Shown: one piece after another, positions 44,754-52,899 of the stretch
How positions within the stretch are numbered: position 1 is the stretch's first letter
Layout: every line of letters starts with the position of its first letter
Source: Galbitalea sp036499165
Lineage (GTDB): Bacteria; Actinomycetota; Actinomycetes; Actinomycetales; Microbacteriaceae
Assembly: GCA_036499165.1 (NCBI GenBank)
Contig: DASYEE010000163.1
Location: forward strand, 1 to 64,000
Direction of reading: 5' to 3'
Length of the DNA stretch: 64,000 nucleotides
Position numbers and translations under genes: made by a program
Notes under the pieces: generated by a model
Database searches by the model: none
The model's input: only the letters and a program-made list of their open reading frames with translations
Told to the model about the DNA's origin: nothing

Positions 44754-45185
44754 TCACGCATTGACATCCCCGAGGAGCGCGAAGACGTCCTCCGGGGTTT
44801 CAGCGACGAGGAGCCGATCCACTTGCTCCTCGTCGCTGAAGATCAGGGCGATGCTCGAGAGCACGTCCATGTGTCCGCCATCTTTTCCGGCGATGCCGAC
44901 GACGAAGCGAACGGGGTTGCCGTTCCAGTCGATCGGGTCGTCGTAGCGCACGAACGAGAGCGCGGAGTCAAGCACCGTGTCCTTGCCCTCGTTCGTGCCA
45001 TGCGGAATAGCCAGGAAGTTGCCCATATAGGTCGACACCAGGTTTTCGCGATCGTGCATGTAGTTCGGGTATTCGGCGGTGACCGCTCCCGTTCCAACGA
45101 GGATCCGACCGGCTTCATCGATGGCATCATCGACAGAGCGCGCCGATCCGTGCAGGTCGATCTGCGAGAGTTCCAACACGCTCAT
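44754..45185 (-). CDS. mtlF: Mannitol PTS enzyme IIA
   Basis: A 143-residue IIA domain. The phosphorylated His is H62 in FLAIPHGTNEGK; NYMHDRENLVSTYMGN and HMDVLSSIALIF are conserved in the mannitol/fructose group. It passes phosphate from HPr to the IIB domain of the IICB protein encoded just upstream. It is a separate protein, as in many Gram-positive bacteria. Confidence 0.95.
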   Translation of the reverse strand: MSVLELSQIDLHGSARSVDDAIDEAGRILVGTGAVTAEYPNYMHDRENLVSTYMGNFLAIPHGTNEGKDTVLDSALSFVRYDDPIDWNGNPVRFVVGIAGKDGGHMDVLSSIALIFSDEEQVDRLLVAETPEDVFALLGDVNA

Positions 45186-45255
45186 TGGCTCTACCTGGTT
45201 CCTTTTCTGGGCGGGGGCCCGTGGCTACTGTGGATTGCGTTTCAACTGGCCGGCG

Positions 45256-46800
45256 TTACCTGATGATCTGCGAGGCTTCGACATCGGCGACAACCTCGTC
45301 GTATCTCGGGCTCGACATGAAGTTGTCGACCGAGACGTGCAGCGCACTTGGGGCCTTTTCGCGGGCCCGATCGGTCAGCTGCGACTGGGTTATGACCAGG
45401 TCGATATCGTCCGTGAGGTTAGCGATCGCTTTGTTCTCGACCGTAACACCGGTGATGCCTGCCTTCTTCAGTTTGTTGCGTACGACCGTGGCTCCCATGG
45501 CGCTCGAGCCCATGCCTGCGTCGCAGGCGAAGACGATCGAGGTGATCGGTCCCTTGACGGTGACCGTGCTTCCGCCCGAGACATCCGCATCGGCCTGGGG
45601 GCTGTGCGCACCCGCTGTGCCGAGCAGGTCGCCGACGCGGCTGTCACGGCCCTTGTTCGCCGCGTTCTGGGCGACTGCGGCGCCGAACACATCTTCGCCC
45701 GCCTCCGCTTCGAGAGCCAGATCGCGCTTGCGGCTGGCCCGAAGGATGACCGCGGTGATTACGAAGGACACCGCAGCAGACAGAACAACCGAGAGGATGA
45801 CGCCGAGGTAGCTGCCTTTCGACGTGGATATCATCACCGCGATTATCGAGCCAGGAGAAGCCGGAGCCACGAGGCCCGACTGGAACGCGACGTTGGTGGC
45901 AACACCGGTCGCGCCACCGCCGATGACCGCGAGAACCAGGATCGGCTTCGACAGCACGAAGGGGAAGTACACCTCGTGGATGCCGCCAAGGAACTGGATG
46001 ATGAACGCTCCTGGGGCGGTCGCACGTGCGATTCCAACACCGAAGAAGGTGAACGCGAGCAGCAGGCCCGCACCGGGGCCGGGGTTCGCCTCGAGCAGGA
46101 ACAGGATCGACTTGCCAGACTCCTTCACCTGCTGCGCGCCAAGCTGGTCGAGCACGCCGTGGTTGATCGCATTGTTCAGGAAGACGACCTTCGCCGGCTC
46201 GATGAAGATGCTCGCGAGCGGGAGCAGGTGCGCATTGACGAGCGCCTTGACTCCAGCTCCCAGCACGTCGCTGATCCAGGAGAAGAACGGCGACAGCCAG
46301 AAGAACCCCGCGAGCGCGAGGCCGAAGCCGAGGAAGCCCGCTGAGAAGTTATTGACCAGCATCTCGAACCCGGCCCGGATCTTGCCCTCCCAGAGACGGT
46401 CGAGCTGCTTCATGATGTACGCGCCGAGAGGCCCGCAGATCATGGCGCCGAGGATCATCGTGGTGCCGAGGGAACCGACGATGACACCGGTCGCGAAGAC
46501 CGTGCCGACGACGGCGCCGCGGAGCCCGTAGACCATGCGGCCACCCTGGGCTGCAATGAGCAAGGGAATCAGGTAGGTGATCATCGGGCCGACGAGGCCG
46601 ACGTTGGCTACCCCGTTGGTTGTGCCGAAGCCACCGAGGACGCCGTTCGGAGTCCATCCAGTCGGGATGAACAGGGCGGTGATGAGGCCCCACGCGATGA
46701 ACGCGGGGATATTGGGCATGACCATTCCGCTGAGGAACGTGCCAAACCGCTGCACGCGCACGCGGGCCGTGCTCGGCGGTGCGACAGACGTCGTTGTCAT
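45256..46800 (-). CDS. mtlA: Mannitol PTS enzyme IICB
   Basis: A 514-residue transporter. The IIC part (1-~345) contains FLLEANPGPGAGLL and GGIHEVYFPFV, hallmarks of mannitol IIC. A flexible linker leads to the IIB domain, whose phosphorylated Cys is C426 in FACDAGMGSSAMGA. It imports mannitol as mannitol-1-phosphate. It begins 5 bp after the enzyme I stop, so the general and specific PTS proteins are cotranscribed. Confidence 0.96.
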   Translation of the reverse strand: MTTTSVAPPSTARVRVQRFGTFLSGMVMPNIPAFIAWGLITALFIPTGWTPNGVLGGFGTTNGVANVGLVGPMITYLIPLLIAAQGGRMVYGLRGAVVGTVFATGVIVGSLGTTMILGAMICGPLGAYIMKQLDRLWEGKIRAGFEMLVNNFSAGFLGFGLALAGFFWLSPFFSWISDVLGAGVKALVNAHLLPLASIFIEPAKVVFLNNAINHGVLDQLGAQQVKESGKSILFLLEANPGPGAGLLLAFTFFGVGIARATAPGAFIIQFLGGIHEVYFPFVLSKPILVLAVIGGGATGVATNVAFQSGLVAPASPGSIIAVMISTSKGSYLGVILSVVLSAAVSFVITAVILRASRKRDLALEAEAGEDVFGAAVAQNAANKGRDSRVGDLLGTAGAHSPQADADVSGGSTVTVKGPITSIVFACDAGMGSSAMGATVVRNKLKKAGITGVTVENKAIANLTDDIDLVITQSQLTDRAREKAPSALHVSVDNFMSSPRYDEVVADVEASQIIR

Positions 46801-46805
46801 TTCGT

Positions 46806-48512
46806 TTACTCCGATTCTGTGGGTTGGGTGGTGCCGGGGGTTGCCGCCGCCAGCACCGCTGCGCGGGCTTCGACGGCGCTATTTGCCGAGAGTGCTAGTT
46901 CGGCGAATCCTGTTGCCTGTTCTTTCGTGAAGCGGCTGAGCTCCGCGCGGACATCGGCGAGCGCGGCGGGAGACATCGACAGCGTCGTGGCTCCGAGGCC
47001 GACGAGAACGACCGCGAGCATGGGGTCGGCCGCTGCCTCGCCGCAGATCCCGACGGGCTTACCGAGCGCGGCTCCCGCCTTGCCGACCTCGCCAACGAGC
47101 CGGAGAACCGCAGGATGCCACGGGTCCTGGAACGACGCGACGGAGCCGAGCAGGCGGTCAGCGGCCAGTGTGTACTGCGTGAGGTCGTTGGTGCCGATCG
47201 ACGCGAAGTCGGCATCGGCGAGAATGCGGTCGGCCAGGAGAGCGGACGCGGGGACCTCGACCATGACGCCAGCGGTCTTCAGCCCGATCTCCTTCGCCAG
47301 CGACACGAAGTAGCGGGTCTCTTCGACCGTCGACACCATCGGGGCCATGACCCAGACATCCGCCTCGCTGGCGTTCGCGGCGTTGGCGATCGCCGTGAGC
47401 TGGTCGCGCATGATCGGCTCGTGCGCGCGGAGGGCGCGGAGCCCGCGGAGCCCGAGTGCCGGATTCTCCTCCGGCTCATCGTTCAGGAAGCTGAGCGGCT
47501 TGTCCGCGCCGGCATCCAGCGCCCGGACGACGACCTTCTTGCCGGGGAACGCAGCGAACAGCGCTTCGTATTTGGCCTGCTGCTCCTCGACGGTCGGCGC
47601 ATTGCTCGAATCGAGGAACAGGAACTCCGTGCGGAACAGCCCGACGCCCTCTGCACCCTTCTCGACTGCCTCCGCGAGTTTGTCGACAGCGCCGAGGTTT
47701 GCCAGCAGCGGGATCGCCGTGCCATCCGCCAACCGCCCGGGGCCGACCGGCACGTCGGGAGCTGCGGCGCGAGCTGCGAGGGTCTCCTCGGCCGCGCTTC
47801 GCTCTGCGTCCGTCGGATCGACCGTAACGACCCCCGATGATGCGTCGACGATGACCGTTTCGTCGTCCTCCAGGGAAAGGGCACCGGCCGTTCCGACGAC
47901 GGCAACGATCGACTTCTCCCGCGCGAGGATCGCGGTGTGTGAGGTCGGTCCGCCGTCGCTCGTGATCAGCGCGAGCACCTTGTCGAGATTGAGAAGCGCC
48001 GTGTCAGCCGGCGCGAGATCGCGGGCGACCAGGACGAAGGGATGATCCGGGTCCGGCACGCCGGGAGCCGCGACGCCCTGAAGGTGCGCGACCGCGCGCT
48101 GCGAGACGTCGTCGAGGTCCGTAGCCCGCTCCCCCATGTATCCGCCCATGCTCACGAGCAGGTCGCGGAATTGCACGAATGCCTCGAAAACCGCGCGTTC
48201 CGCGGTACGGCCTCCGTCGATGCGGGCGTTGACATCGTCTTTCAGCGTCGGGTCCTCCGCCATGAAGGCCTGCGCATCGAGGACATCCTTTGCCGAGCCG
48301 CCCGCCTTTTCGCCCCGGAGGCGGATGTCGGCTGCCGTCGCGGCGAGAGCGCCGGCCGCGCGCACCTTCTCTTCGTCAGCACCCAGGCCGCTTGCGGCAT
48401 CCGATGGCTCTGGGAGCGGGTCTGGCATGCGCAGGACCCGGCCGACCGCGAGGCCGCGACCGATCCCCACTCCCGTCAGGGAGCGCGTTTCGAGGGCGTG
48501 TGATGCAGTCAC
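46806..48512 (-). CDS. ptsI: PTS enzyme I
   Basis: A 568-residue phosphoenolpyruvate-protein phosphotransferase. The active His is in ITSDGGPTSHTAILAR; GVGLFRTEFLFL, GLRGLRA, MAPMVSTVEE and VGICGEAAADP form the PEP-binding domain. It starts at GTG 48512, overlapping the HPr stop (GTGA). It phosphorylates HPr. Its position inside the mannitol operon suggests mannitol may induce the general PTS proteins here. Confidence 0.96.
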   Translation of the reverse strand: MTASHALETRSLTGVGIGRGLAVGRVLRMPDPLPEPSDAASGLGADEEKVRAAGALAATAADIRLRGEKAGGSAKDVLDAQAFMAEDPTLKDDVNARIDGGRTAERAVFEAFVQFRDLLVSMGGYMGERATDLDDVSQRAVAHLQGVAAPGVPDPDHPFVLVARDLAPADTALLNLDKVLALITSDGGPTSHTAILAREKSIVAVVGTAGALSLEDDETVIVDASSGVVTVDPTDAERSAAEETLAARAAAPDVPVGPGRLADGTAIPLLANLGAVDKLAEAVEKGAEGVGLFRTEFLFLDSSNAPTVEEQQAKYEALFAAFPGKKVVVRALDAGADKPLSFLNDEPEENPALGLRGLRALRAHEPIMRDQLTAIANAANASEADVWVMAPMVSTVEETRYFVSLAKEIGLKTAGVMVEVPASALLADRILADADFASIGTNDLTQYTLAADRLLGSVASFQDPWHPAVLRLVGEVGKAGAALGKPVGICGEAAADPMLAVVLVGLGATTLSMSPAALADVRAELSRFTKEQATGFAELALSANSAVEARAAVLAAATPGTTQPTESE

Positions 48513-48772
48513 GCGTCGAAGTCCGTATTCAGGAGTTCGGCGAGCGAGTCGAGCACGGAGTCGGCGTTGTCGCCCTCCGCCTTGAGGGTGATCTGGTCGC
48601 CGTGATTGATTCCGAGCGAAATGACGCCGAGGATGCTCGCGGCGTTCAGGGTCTTCTCGCCCTTGGTGAGTTCGACCGGGATACCGGACGCGGTTACGGC
48701 CTGCACGAACAGCGAGGCTGGGCGAGCGTGCAGCCCATGAGCGGATGCGATGGTTACGGTGCGTTCAGGCAT
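48509..48772 (-). CDS. ptsH: PTS phosphocarrier protein HPr
   Basis: An 87-residue HPr with active H15 in AHGLHARPAS and regulatory-position S46 in NAASILGVISLG. It carries phosphate from enzyme I to IIA. ATG 48772 is canonical. It overlaps both the orphan IIB gene upstream and enzyme I downstream. No HPr kinase gene is seen here, so whether S46 is used is unknown. Confidence 0.97.
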   Translation of the reverse strand: MPERTVTIASAHGLHARPASLFVQAVTASGIPVELTKGEKTLNAASILGVISLGINHGDQITLKAEGDNADSVLDSLAELLNTDFDA

Positions 48773-49097
48773 GTGTGGATCCTTCTGGAGTTGCGTCCAA
48801 CAGGCCGATGGCGAGTTCGAGCGCCTCGAGCGCGCCCGTCGGTCCAAAGGCTGTCGATGGGAGGAGCGCAGCGGGAACGGAGTGTTCCGCAGCCGCCGCC
48901 TTCAGCTCGGCGAAACTGGATGCGAGGTGCGGCCCGACCAGGAGTACGCGAGCGTCTGAGAGGCGAGAGCCGAGATCGAGGTTGCTCGCGGCACGTGCCG
49001 TGAGGTCGAGCCCGCGCTCTGCGACGATGGTGCGCATGCGACTCGCAAGAAAAGTGCTCGAGGCACCAGCACCGCATACGACGAGAATCATGTCCAT
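48765..49097 (-). CDS. Orphan PTS IIB-like protein (lactose/cellobiose or ascorbate type)
   Basis: A 110-residue protein. MDMILVVCGAGASSTFLASRM is the phosphocysteine loop of small stand-alone IIB proteins, with the Cys at residue 9. No matching IIC or IIA is encoded nearby, while mannitol IIB is already fused to IIC. ATG 49097 has AAGGAGG 8 nt upstream. It is the first gene of the PTS operon. A regulatory phosphate-relay role, for example toward MtlR, is possible (inference). Confidence 0.8.
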   Translation of the reverse strand: MDMILVVCGAGASSTFLASRMRTIVAERGLDLTARAASNLDLGSRLSDARVLLVGPHLASSFAELKAAAAEHSVPAALLPSTAFGPTGALEALELAIGLLDATPEGSTHA

Positions 49098-49297
49098 CGG
49101 GGTCGCCTCCTTGCGTACCGAATGCCGTGCTGTCGGCGCCGGGGGTGGCACCGCGAGCGCCTTCGATTCACATCGAACGCTCAGGTCAATGATTGAGCGG
49201 AGGGCCGTACGGCATCCAATAGACGTGTTTCCGCTGGTGCGGAAAAAACTGTGCGACCGACCCACGACGAGCGGAACGCGGTTACAGTGACGGTGCG
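49098..49297. promoter_or_regulatory. Divergent mtlR / PTS operon control region
   Basis: The 200 bp hold two inverted repeats: CGCTCA-N10-TGAGCG (49178-49199) and TTTCCGC-N4-GCGGAAA (49228-49245). The second is the stronger operator candidate for MtlR. Promoter hexamers are not clear. Confidence 0.5.
49228..49245. promoter_or_regulatory. Candidate MtlR operator
   Basis: TTTCCGC (49228-49234) and GCGGAAA (49239-49245) form a perfect 7-bp inverted repeat around TGGT, centred between the divergent regulator and PTS operon. Confidence 0.55.
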
Positions 49298-51220
49298 ATG
49301 ACCGATAAGTATGAGCGCCTGCTCGATCACCTGGTGCAGTCAGATGGCTGGGTCACAGCGGCGGAGCTGGCCGACCAGCTCGGCGTGACGACGCGCAGTG
49401 TGCGCAGCTACGTCACCGCTGCCAAGGCGGCCGCGCATCCACTCACGATCATCACGGCGTCGACCAGCGGCTACCGTCTCAATCGCGAGGCGTACGCGAC
49501 GTTCGTCTCTGGCGCACGGGCGAAAGACAGTGACTTCGACACCCCGCGCGACCGGGTCCATCACCTCGTCCGTCGACTCACGGAGGCGCCACAGGGCCTC
49601 GATATCCACGCCCTGGCGGACAGCCTGTTCGTGAGTGAGTCGACCATCGAGAACGACCTGCGCAAGGTCAAGGCGCTCGGTGAGGATGCCGGGGTCTCGC
49701 TCGCGAGGCACGGAAGCGTCGTGACCCTGACCGGCGCAGAAAGCGACCACAGGCGACTGCTCAGCAAGCTGTTCCACAGCGAGAGCGCGCAGGGGTTCCT
49801 CGAACTCGAGAATGTGCAACGGGAATTCGCCTCCGACGACCTCGGAGCATTCAAGACCGACCTGATCGCCATGCTCGACTCTCAGGGCTACTTCGTCAAC
49901 GAGTACGGCGTCAACAGCGTGCTGCTGCACGTGGCGATCGCCGTCGACCGCGTGATCCGCGACCAGCGTCTGCCCGGGGCCGGCGCCCACCCCCGCGACC
50001 CCGAGCGCGAACCGGTGACCTTCGGGCTCGCGACGCTCATCAGCACGCACTTCGACGTGATTCTCGGCGACGCAGACCTCGAGTACCTCGCTAAGCTCCT
50101 GACCACCCGGGTCATCACGCCCGGCCAGGGCGCTCCCGTCGAGGAGGTGGTCGAGCACTATGTCGACCCGGATAACCTCGCGCTGGTGCGCACCGTTGTC
50201 GCGCAGGTGAGCGAGGAATACCTCGTCGAGCTCAACGACGAGGCGTTCATGGTGCGTCTCGCGCTGCATCTCGGGAACCTCGTGGCGAGGGCGCAGGACA
50301 ACTCGTATTCGCGGAACCCGTTGGTGCGATCGATCAAGACCTCGTACCCGATGATCTACGACGTCGCCGTCTTCATGGCGTCGCAGATCCAGCGCGCGAA
50401 GTCGATCACGATGAACGACGACGAGATCTCTTACATCGCACTCCACCTCGGATCATTCCTCGAACGCCAGTCGCGCCGTGAGGAGCGCCTCACGGTCGCG
50501 ATCGTGTGCCCTGGCTACTACGACATGCACACGATCCTCCGCGAGCGCATCGAGAGCGCCCTCGGGTCAGAGCTCTCGGTAGAGATCGTTGTGACAAGGA
50601 CGGATGTCGACTGGCTCGACTTCTCGACGGACCTCGTGCTCACCACAATCACGGGCAAAGGGTCGGGCGACAACGTCGTCGTCATCCAGCCGTTCCTGAC
50701 CGACGGCGACATCGACAACATCCGTCGTGCGATCACTCGCGTTCGCCGTCATCGCAAGCGCGCCCAGATCAAGGATGACCTGCTCCTGTACTTCTCGGAC
50801 GGCCTGTTCCTGCGCAACATGACGGCTGACTCCGAGGTCGAGATGATTCGGCTGCTCGGCGGTCTCATGGTCGAGCGCGGAATCATCGACGAGTCGTACG
50901 TGGATGGCGCGGTCGAGCGGGAGCTCATGTCGTCGACGGCCTTCACCGACACGATCGCCGTGCCGCACGCGATGGTCATGAGCGCATCGAAGACGTCGAT
51001 CGCGATTGCGGTCAACGAGACTCCCATGAAGTGGGGAGACAATCGCGTGAACGTGATCGCGCTGATCGCTTTCTCCTCAAGCGGCCGAAGCTCGTTCCAG
51101 GAGGTCTTCGACCAGTTCGTCGAGGTTTTTGCTGATCGTGGCGATGTTCTCGAACTGATCAAACGCTCGATCGACTTTGCGAGCTTCATCGAAGAGCTCG
51201 TTCACGTCATCGATAAGTGA
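49298..51220 (+). CDS. mtlR: MtlR-type PRD transcriptional activator of mannitol PTS
   Basis: A 640-residue regulator. Two N-terminal helix-turn-helix units (WVTAAELADQLGVTTRSVRSYV; LDIHALADSLFVSESTIENDLRKV) are followed by two PTS regulation domains (~180-400, with conserved His in LLHVAIAVDR and ALHLGNLVAR), a IIB-like domain (~405-500, with a lone Cys in VAIVCPGYYDMH) and a C-terminal IIA-like domain (~500-640, His in DTIAVPHAMV). PTS phosphorylation of these sites sets its activity. It is divergent from the operon it presumably controls. Confidence 0.93.
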   Translation: MTDKYERLLDHLVQSDGWVTAAELADQLGVTTRSVRSYVTAAKAAAHPLTIITASTSGYRLNREAYATFVSGARAKDSDFDTPRDRVHHLVRRLTEAPQGLDIHALADSLFVSESTIENDLRKVKALGEDAGVSLARHGSVVTLTGAESDHRRLLSKLFHSESAQGFLELENVQREFASDDLGAFKTDLIAMLDSQGYFVNEYGVNSVLLHVAIAVDRVIRDQRLPGAGAHPRDPEREPVTFGLATLISTHFDVILGDADLEYLAKLLTTRVITPGQGAPVEEVVEHYVDPDNLALVRTVVAQVSEEYLVELNDEAFMVRLALHLGNLVARAQDNSYSRNPLVRSIKTSYPMIYDVAVFMASQIQRAKSITMNDDEISYIALHLGSFLERQSRREERLTVAIVCPGYYDMHTILRERIESALGSELSVEIVVTRTDVDWLDFSTDLVLTTITGKGSGDNVVVIQPFLTDGDIDNIRRAITRVRRHRKRAQIKDDLLLYFSDGLFLRNMTADSEVEMIRLLGGLMVERGIIDESYVDGAVERELMSSTAFTDTIAVPHAMVMSASKTSIAIAVNETPMKWGDNRVNVIALIAFSSSGRSSFQEVFDQFVEVFADRGDVLELIKRSIDFASFIEELVHVIDK

Positions 51221-51261
51221 ACGTGCCCGTGCCACCAACGCGGGCGTGCAGCCTCGCCCGC

Positions 51262-51267
51262 TAACAT
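51262..51267 (+). promoter_or_regulatory. -10 box, leaderless start of HAD phosphatase
   Basis: TAACAT ends 7 nt before ATG 51275. Confidence 0.45.
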
Positions 51268-51274
51268 CGTGAAG

Positions 51275-52057
51275 ATGTCCCAAACGACCGCCACCGCCGC
51301 CCCCGATACCGTCGACCTGGTTGCTTTCGACCTCGACGACACGCTCGCGCCCTCCAAGTCGAGTCTCGACCCGAGGATGGCGCAGCTCATCGGCGAACTC
51401 CTCGCGATCGTGCCTGTGTGTGTCATTTCGGGCGGCCAGTTCGGCCAGTTCCAGTCGCAGCTGATCGCCGGTTTACCCGAGAGCGCGGAGGCACTCTTCC
51501 CCCGACTTCACCTTCTGCCGACCTGTGGAACCCAGTACTACCGGTACGACGACGGCTGGAAGCAGCAATACGCGGAAAACCTGACGGAAGAGCAGAAGCA
51601 CGCCGCGCTTTCGGCTCTCGAGAAGAGCGCAAAGACGCTCGGGCTCTGGGAGACGAAGACCTGGGGTCCGATCCTCGAGGATCGCGGCTCGCAGATCACC
51701 TTCTCGGCCCTCGGACAGGATGCCCCGGTCGACGCCAAGAAGGCCTGGGACCCCACCGGCGCCAAGAAGGAATCCCTTCGCGCGGCCACCGCTCCCCTCC
51801 TCCCCGATCTCGAGGTTCGCTCGGGCGGTTCAACCTCGATCGACATCACCCGCGAGGGCATCGACAAGGCGTACGGCATGCGCAAACTCGCCGACCTCAC
51901 GGGCATCCCGATCGATCGCATGCTCTTCGTCGGTGACCGCCTGGACGAGGGTGGCAACGACTATCCGGTGATCGCAACCGGTATCCGTACCCACGCCGTC
52001 ACGGGCTGGCAAGACACGGCCGCCTTCGTCAGCGACTTCGTCCGGGCACGCTCGTAG
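51275..52057 (+). CDS. HAD-IIB hydrolase resembling phosphomannomutase (PMM)
   Basis: A 260-residue HAD enzyme. Motif I is VAFDLDDTLAPSK, motif II VISGG, and the motif III/IV region is SIDITREGIDKAYGM plus FVGDRLDEGGNDYPV. The last resembles the eukaryotic-type phosphomannomutase sequence GDxxxxGGND, and LLPTCGTQYYRYD is the cap substrate loop. It may be a sugar-phosphate phosphatase or a true PMM. ATG 51275 follows TAACAT by 7 nt; GTG 51269 is alternative. It is convergent with the tyrosine phosphatase gene. Confidence 0.85.
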   Translation: MSQTTATAAPDTVDLVAFDLDDTLAPSKSSLDPRMAQLIGELLAIVPVCVISGGQFGQFQSQLIAGLPESAEALFPRLHLLPTCGTQYYRYDDGWKQQYAENLTEEQKHAALSALEKSAKTLGLWETKTWGPILEDRGSQITFSALGQDAPVDAKKAWDPTGAKKESLRAATAPLLPDLEVRSGGSTSIDITREGIDKAYGMRKLADLTGIPIDRMLFVGDRLDEGGNDYPVIATGIRTHAVTGWQDTAAFVSDFVRARS

Positions 52058-52060
52058 CCT

Positions 52061-52762
52061 TTAGCGGTCGTGCATGATCCCGACGAGCGTCGAGGCCAGG
52101 GTGGATGTCGCGGTCGAGATCACCGATCCGACGCGCGCATAGACCCGCCCGGATCCGCCAAACGGGTCCTCGATGTCGAGGTCGCTCGCGGTGTTGGGCG
52201 CTGCAACGTAACCGCGGGCCGCCGCAACGACGCCAACCAGCGAACGCAAGAGCGCCGCGAAGTCTTCGCCGTCGAAACTGCACTGCCCGACCAGGATTCC
52301 GGGCGCGGTCGCGACGCGCACAAACTCGGCCAGCGTAAACGTCATCCTTGCGGCATGCGGCTCGAGCGCGATCACGGCATCCCGGTGTTCGCGCGTCATG
52401 CCGAGCACCAGGTCTGCCTCGGAGATGTCGGATGCCGTGAGCCGGTGCGAGCGATGCGCGGCGCCGTCGACGCCGCCCGTATGAACCCTCAGTCGCGCGC
52501 ACGCCGCGACGGCCTCTGGCGTCATCGGTGAGCCGTCGTTTGCAAGGGTCCCCGCGCTGCGGATCATCACCTGGTCGGCGAAGCCCCGAGCATCCAGTCG
52601 TGCGTAGCTGGCATCCAGTCCTCCGCGAAGCGCTTCACGGAGCGCTGCCTCGGCGATCGGCGAACGGCAGGTGTTGCCAGTGCACACCATGAGGACACGG
52701 AACGGGCGCACGTCAAGAAGCACGCCGCGCGCGCCGCGAGCCTCGTAGTTCCCCCAAACCAT
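52061..52762 (-). CDS. Low-molecular-weight protein tyrosine phosphatase
   Basis: A 233-residue phosphatase. The catalytic P-loop CTGNTCRS (C27, R33) is preceded by VLMV, and the general-acid loop is DIEDPFGGSG. The protein is longer than the ~150-residue norm because of an N-terminal leader and extra segments between the P-loop and acid loop. Such enzymes often regulate capsule or polysaccharide export. ATG 52762 lies 6 nt after TAGAGT (leaderless). Confidence 0.9.
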   Translation of the reverse strand: MVWGNYEARGARGVLLDVRPFRVLMVCTGNTCRSPIAEAALREALRGGLDASYARLDARGFADQVMIRSAGTLANDGSPMTPEAVAACARLRVHTGGVDGAAHRSHRLTASDISEADLVLGMTREHRDAVIALEPHAARMTFTLAEFVRVATAPGILVGQCSFDGEDFAALLRSLVGVVAAARGYVAAPNTASDLDIEDPFGGSGRVYARVGSVISTATSTLASTLVGIMHDR

Positions 52763-52768
52763 GAGCAC

Positions 52769-52774
52769 ACTCTA
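52769..52774 (-). promoter_or_regulatory. -10 box, leaderless start of tyrosine phosphatase
   Basis: Minus-strand TAGAGT ends 6 nt before ATG 52762. Confidence 0.5.
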
Positions 52775-52849
52775 AACCTGCGAGTACTCCTCGCGATTCC
52801 CCCGAATCGGGGCACAAGCGGCGGTCCGAAACGGATGCCCGCGGTCGCG

Positions 52850-52882
52850 AAAAGGGACCCCATCCGAAGATGGGATCCCTTT
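52850..52882 (-). terminator. Terminator hairpin, copy 1 of a 33-nt direct repeat
   Basis: A 14-bp stem with one mismatch and a CGAA-type loop, ending in a short T run on the minus strand, 17 nt after the surface-protein stop codon. The same 33 nt recur in the same orientation at 55330-55362. Confidence 0.8.
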
Positions 52883-52899
52883 CATACAGAAGGCAGGAT

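Noticed and set aside
45079..46344. 421-codon plus-strand frame opposite mtlA
   Set aside because: Composition is typical of antisense GC-rich frames, and mtlA has strong diagnostic motifs.
51077..51283. 68-codon minus-strand frame over the 3' end of mtlR
   Set aside because: Reads plausibly as a helical peptide but lies almost wholly antisense to the IIA-like domain of MtlR, with no ribosome-binding site or promoter.
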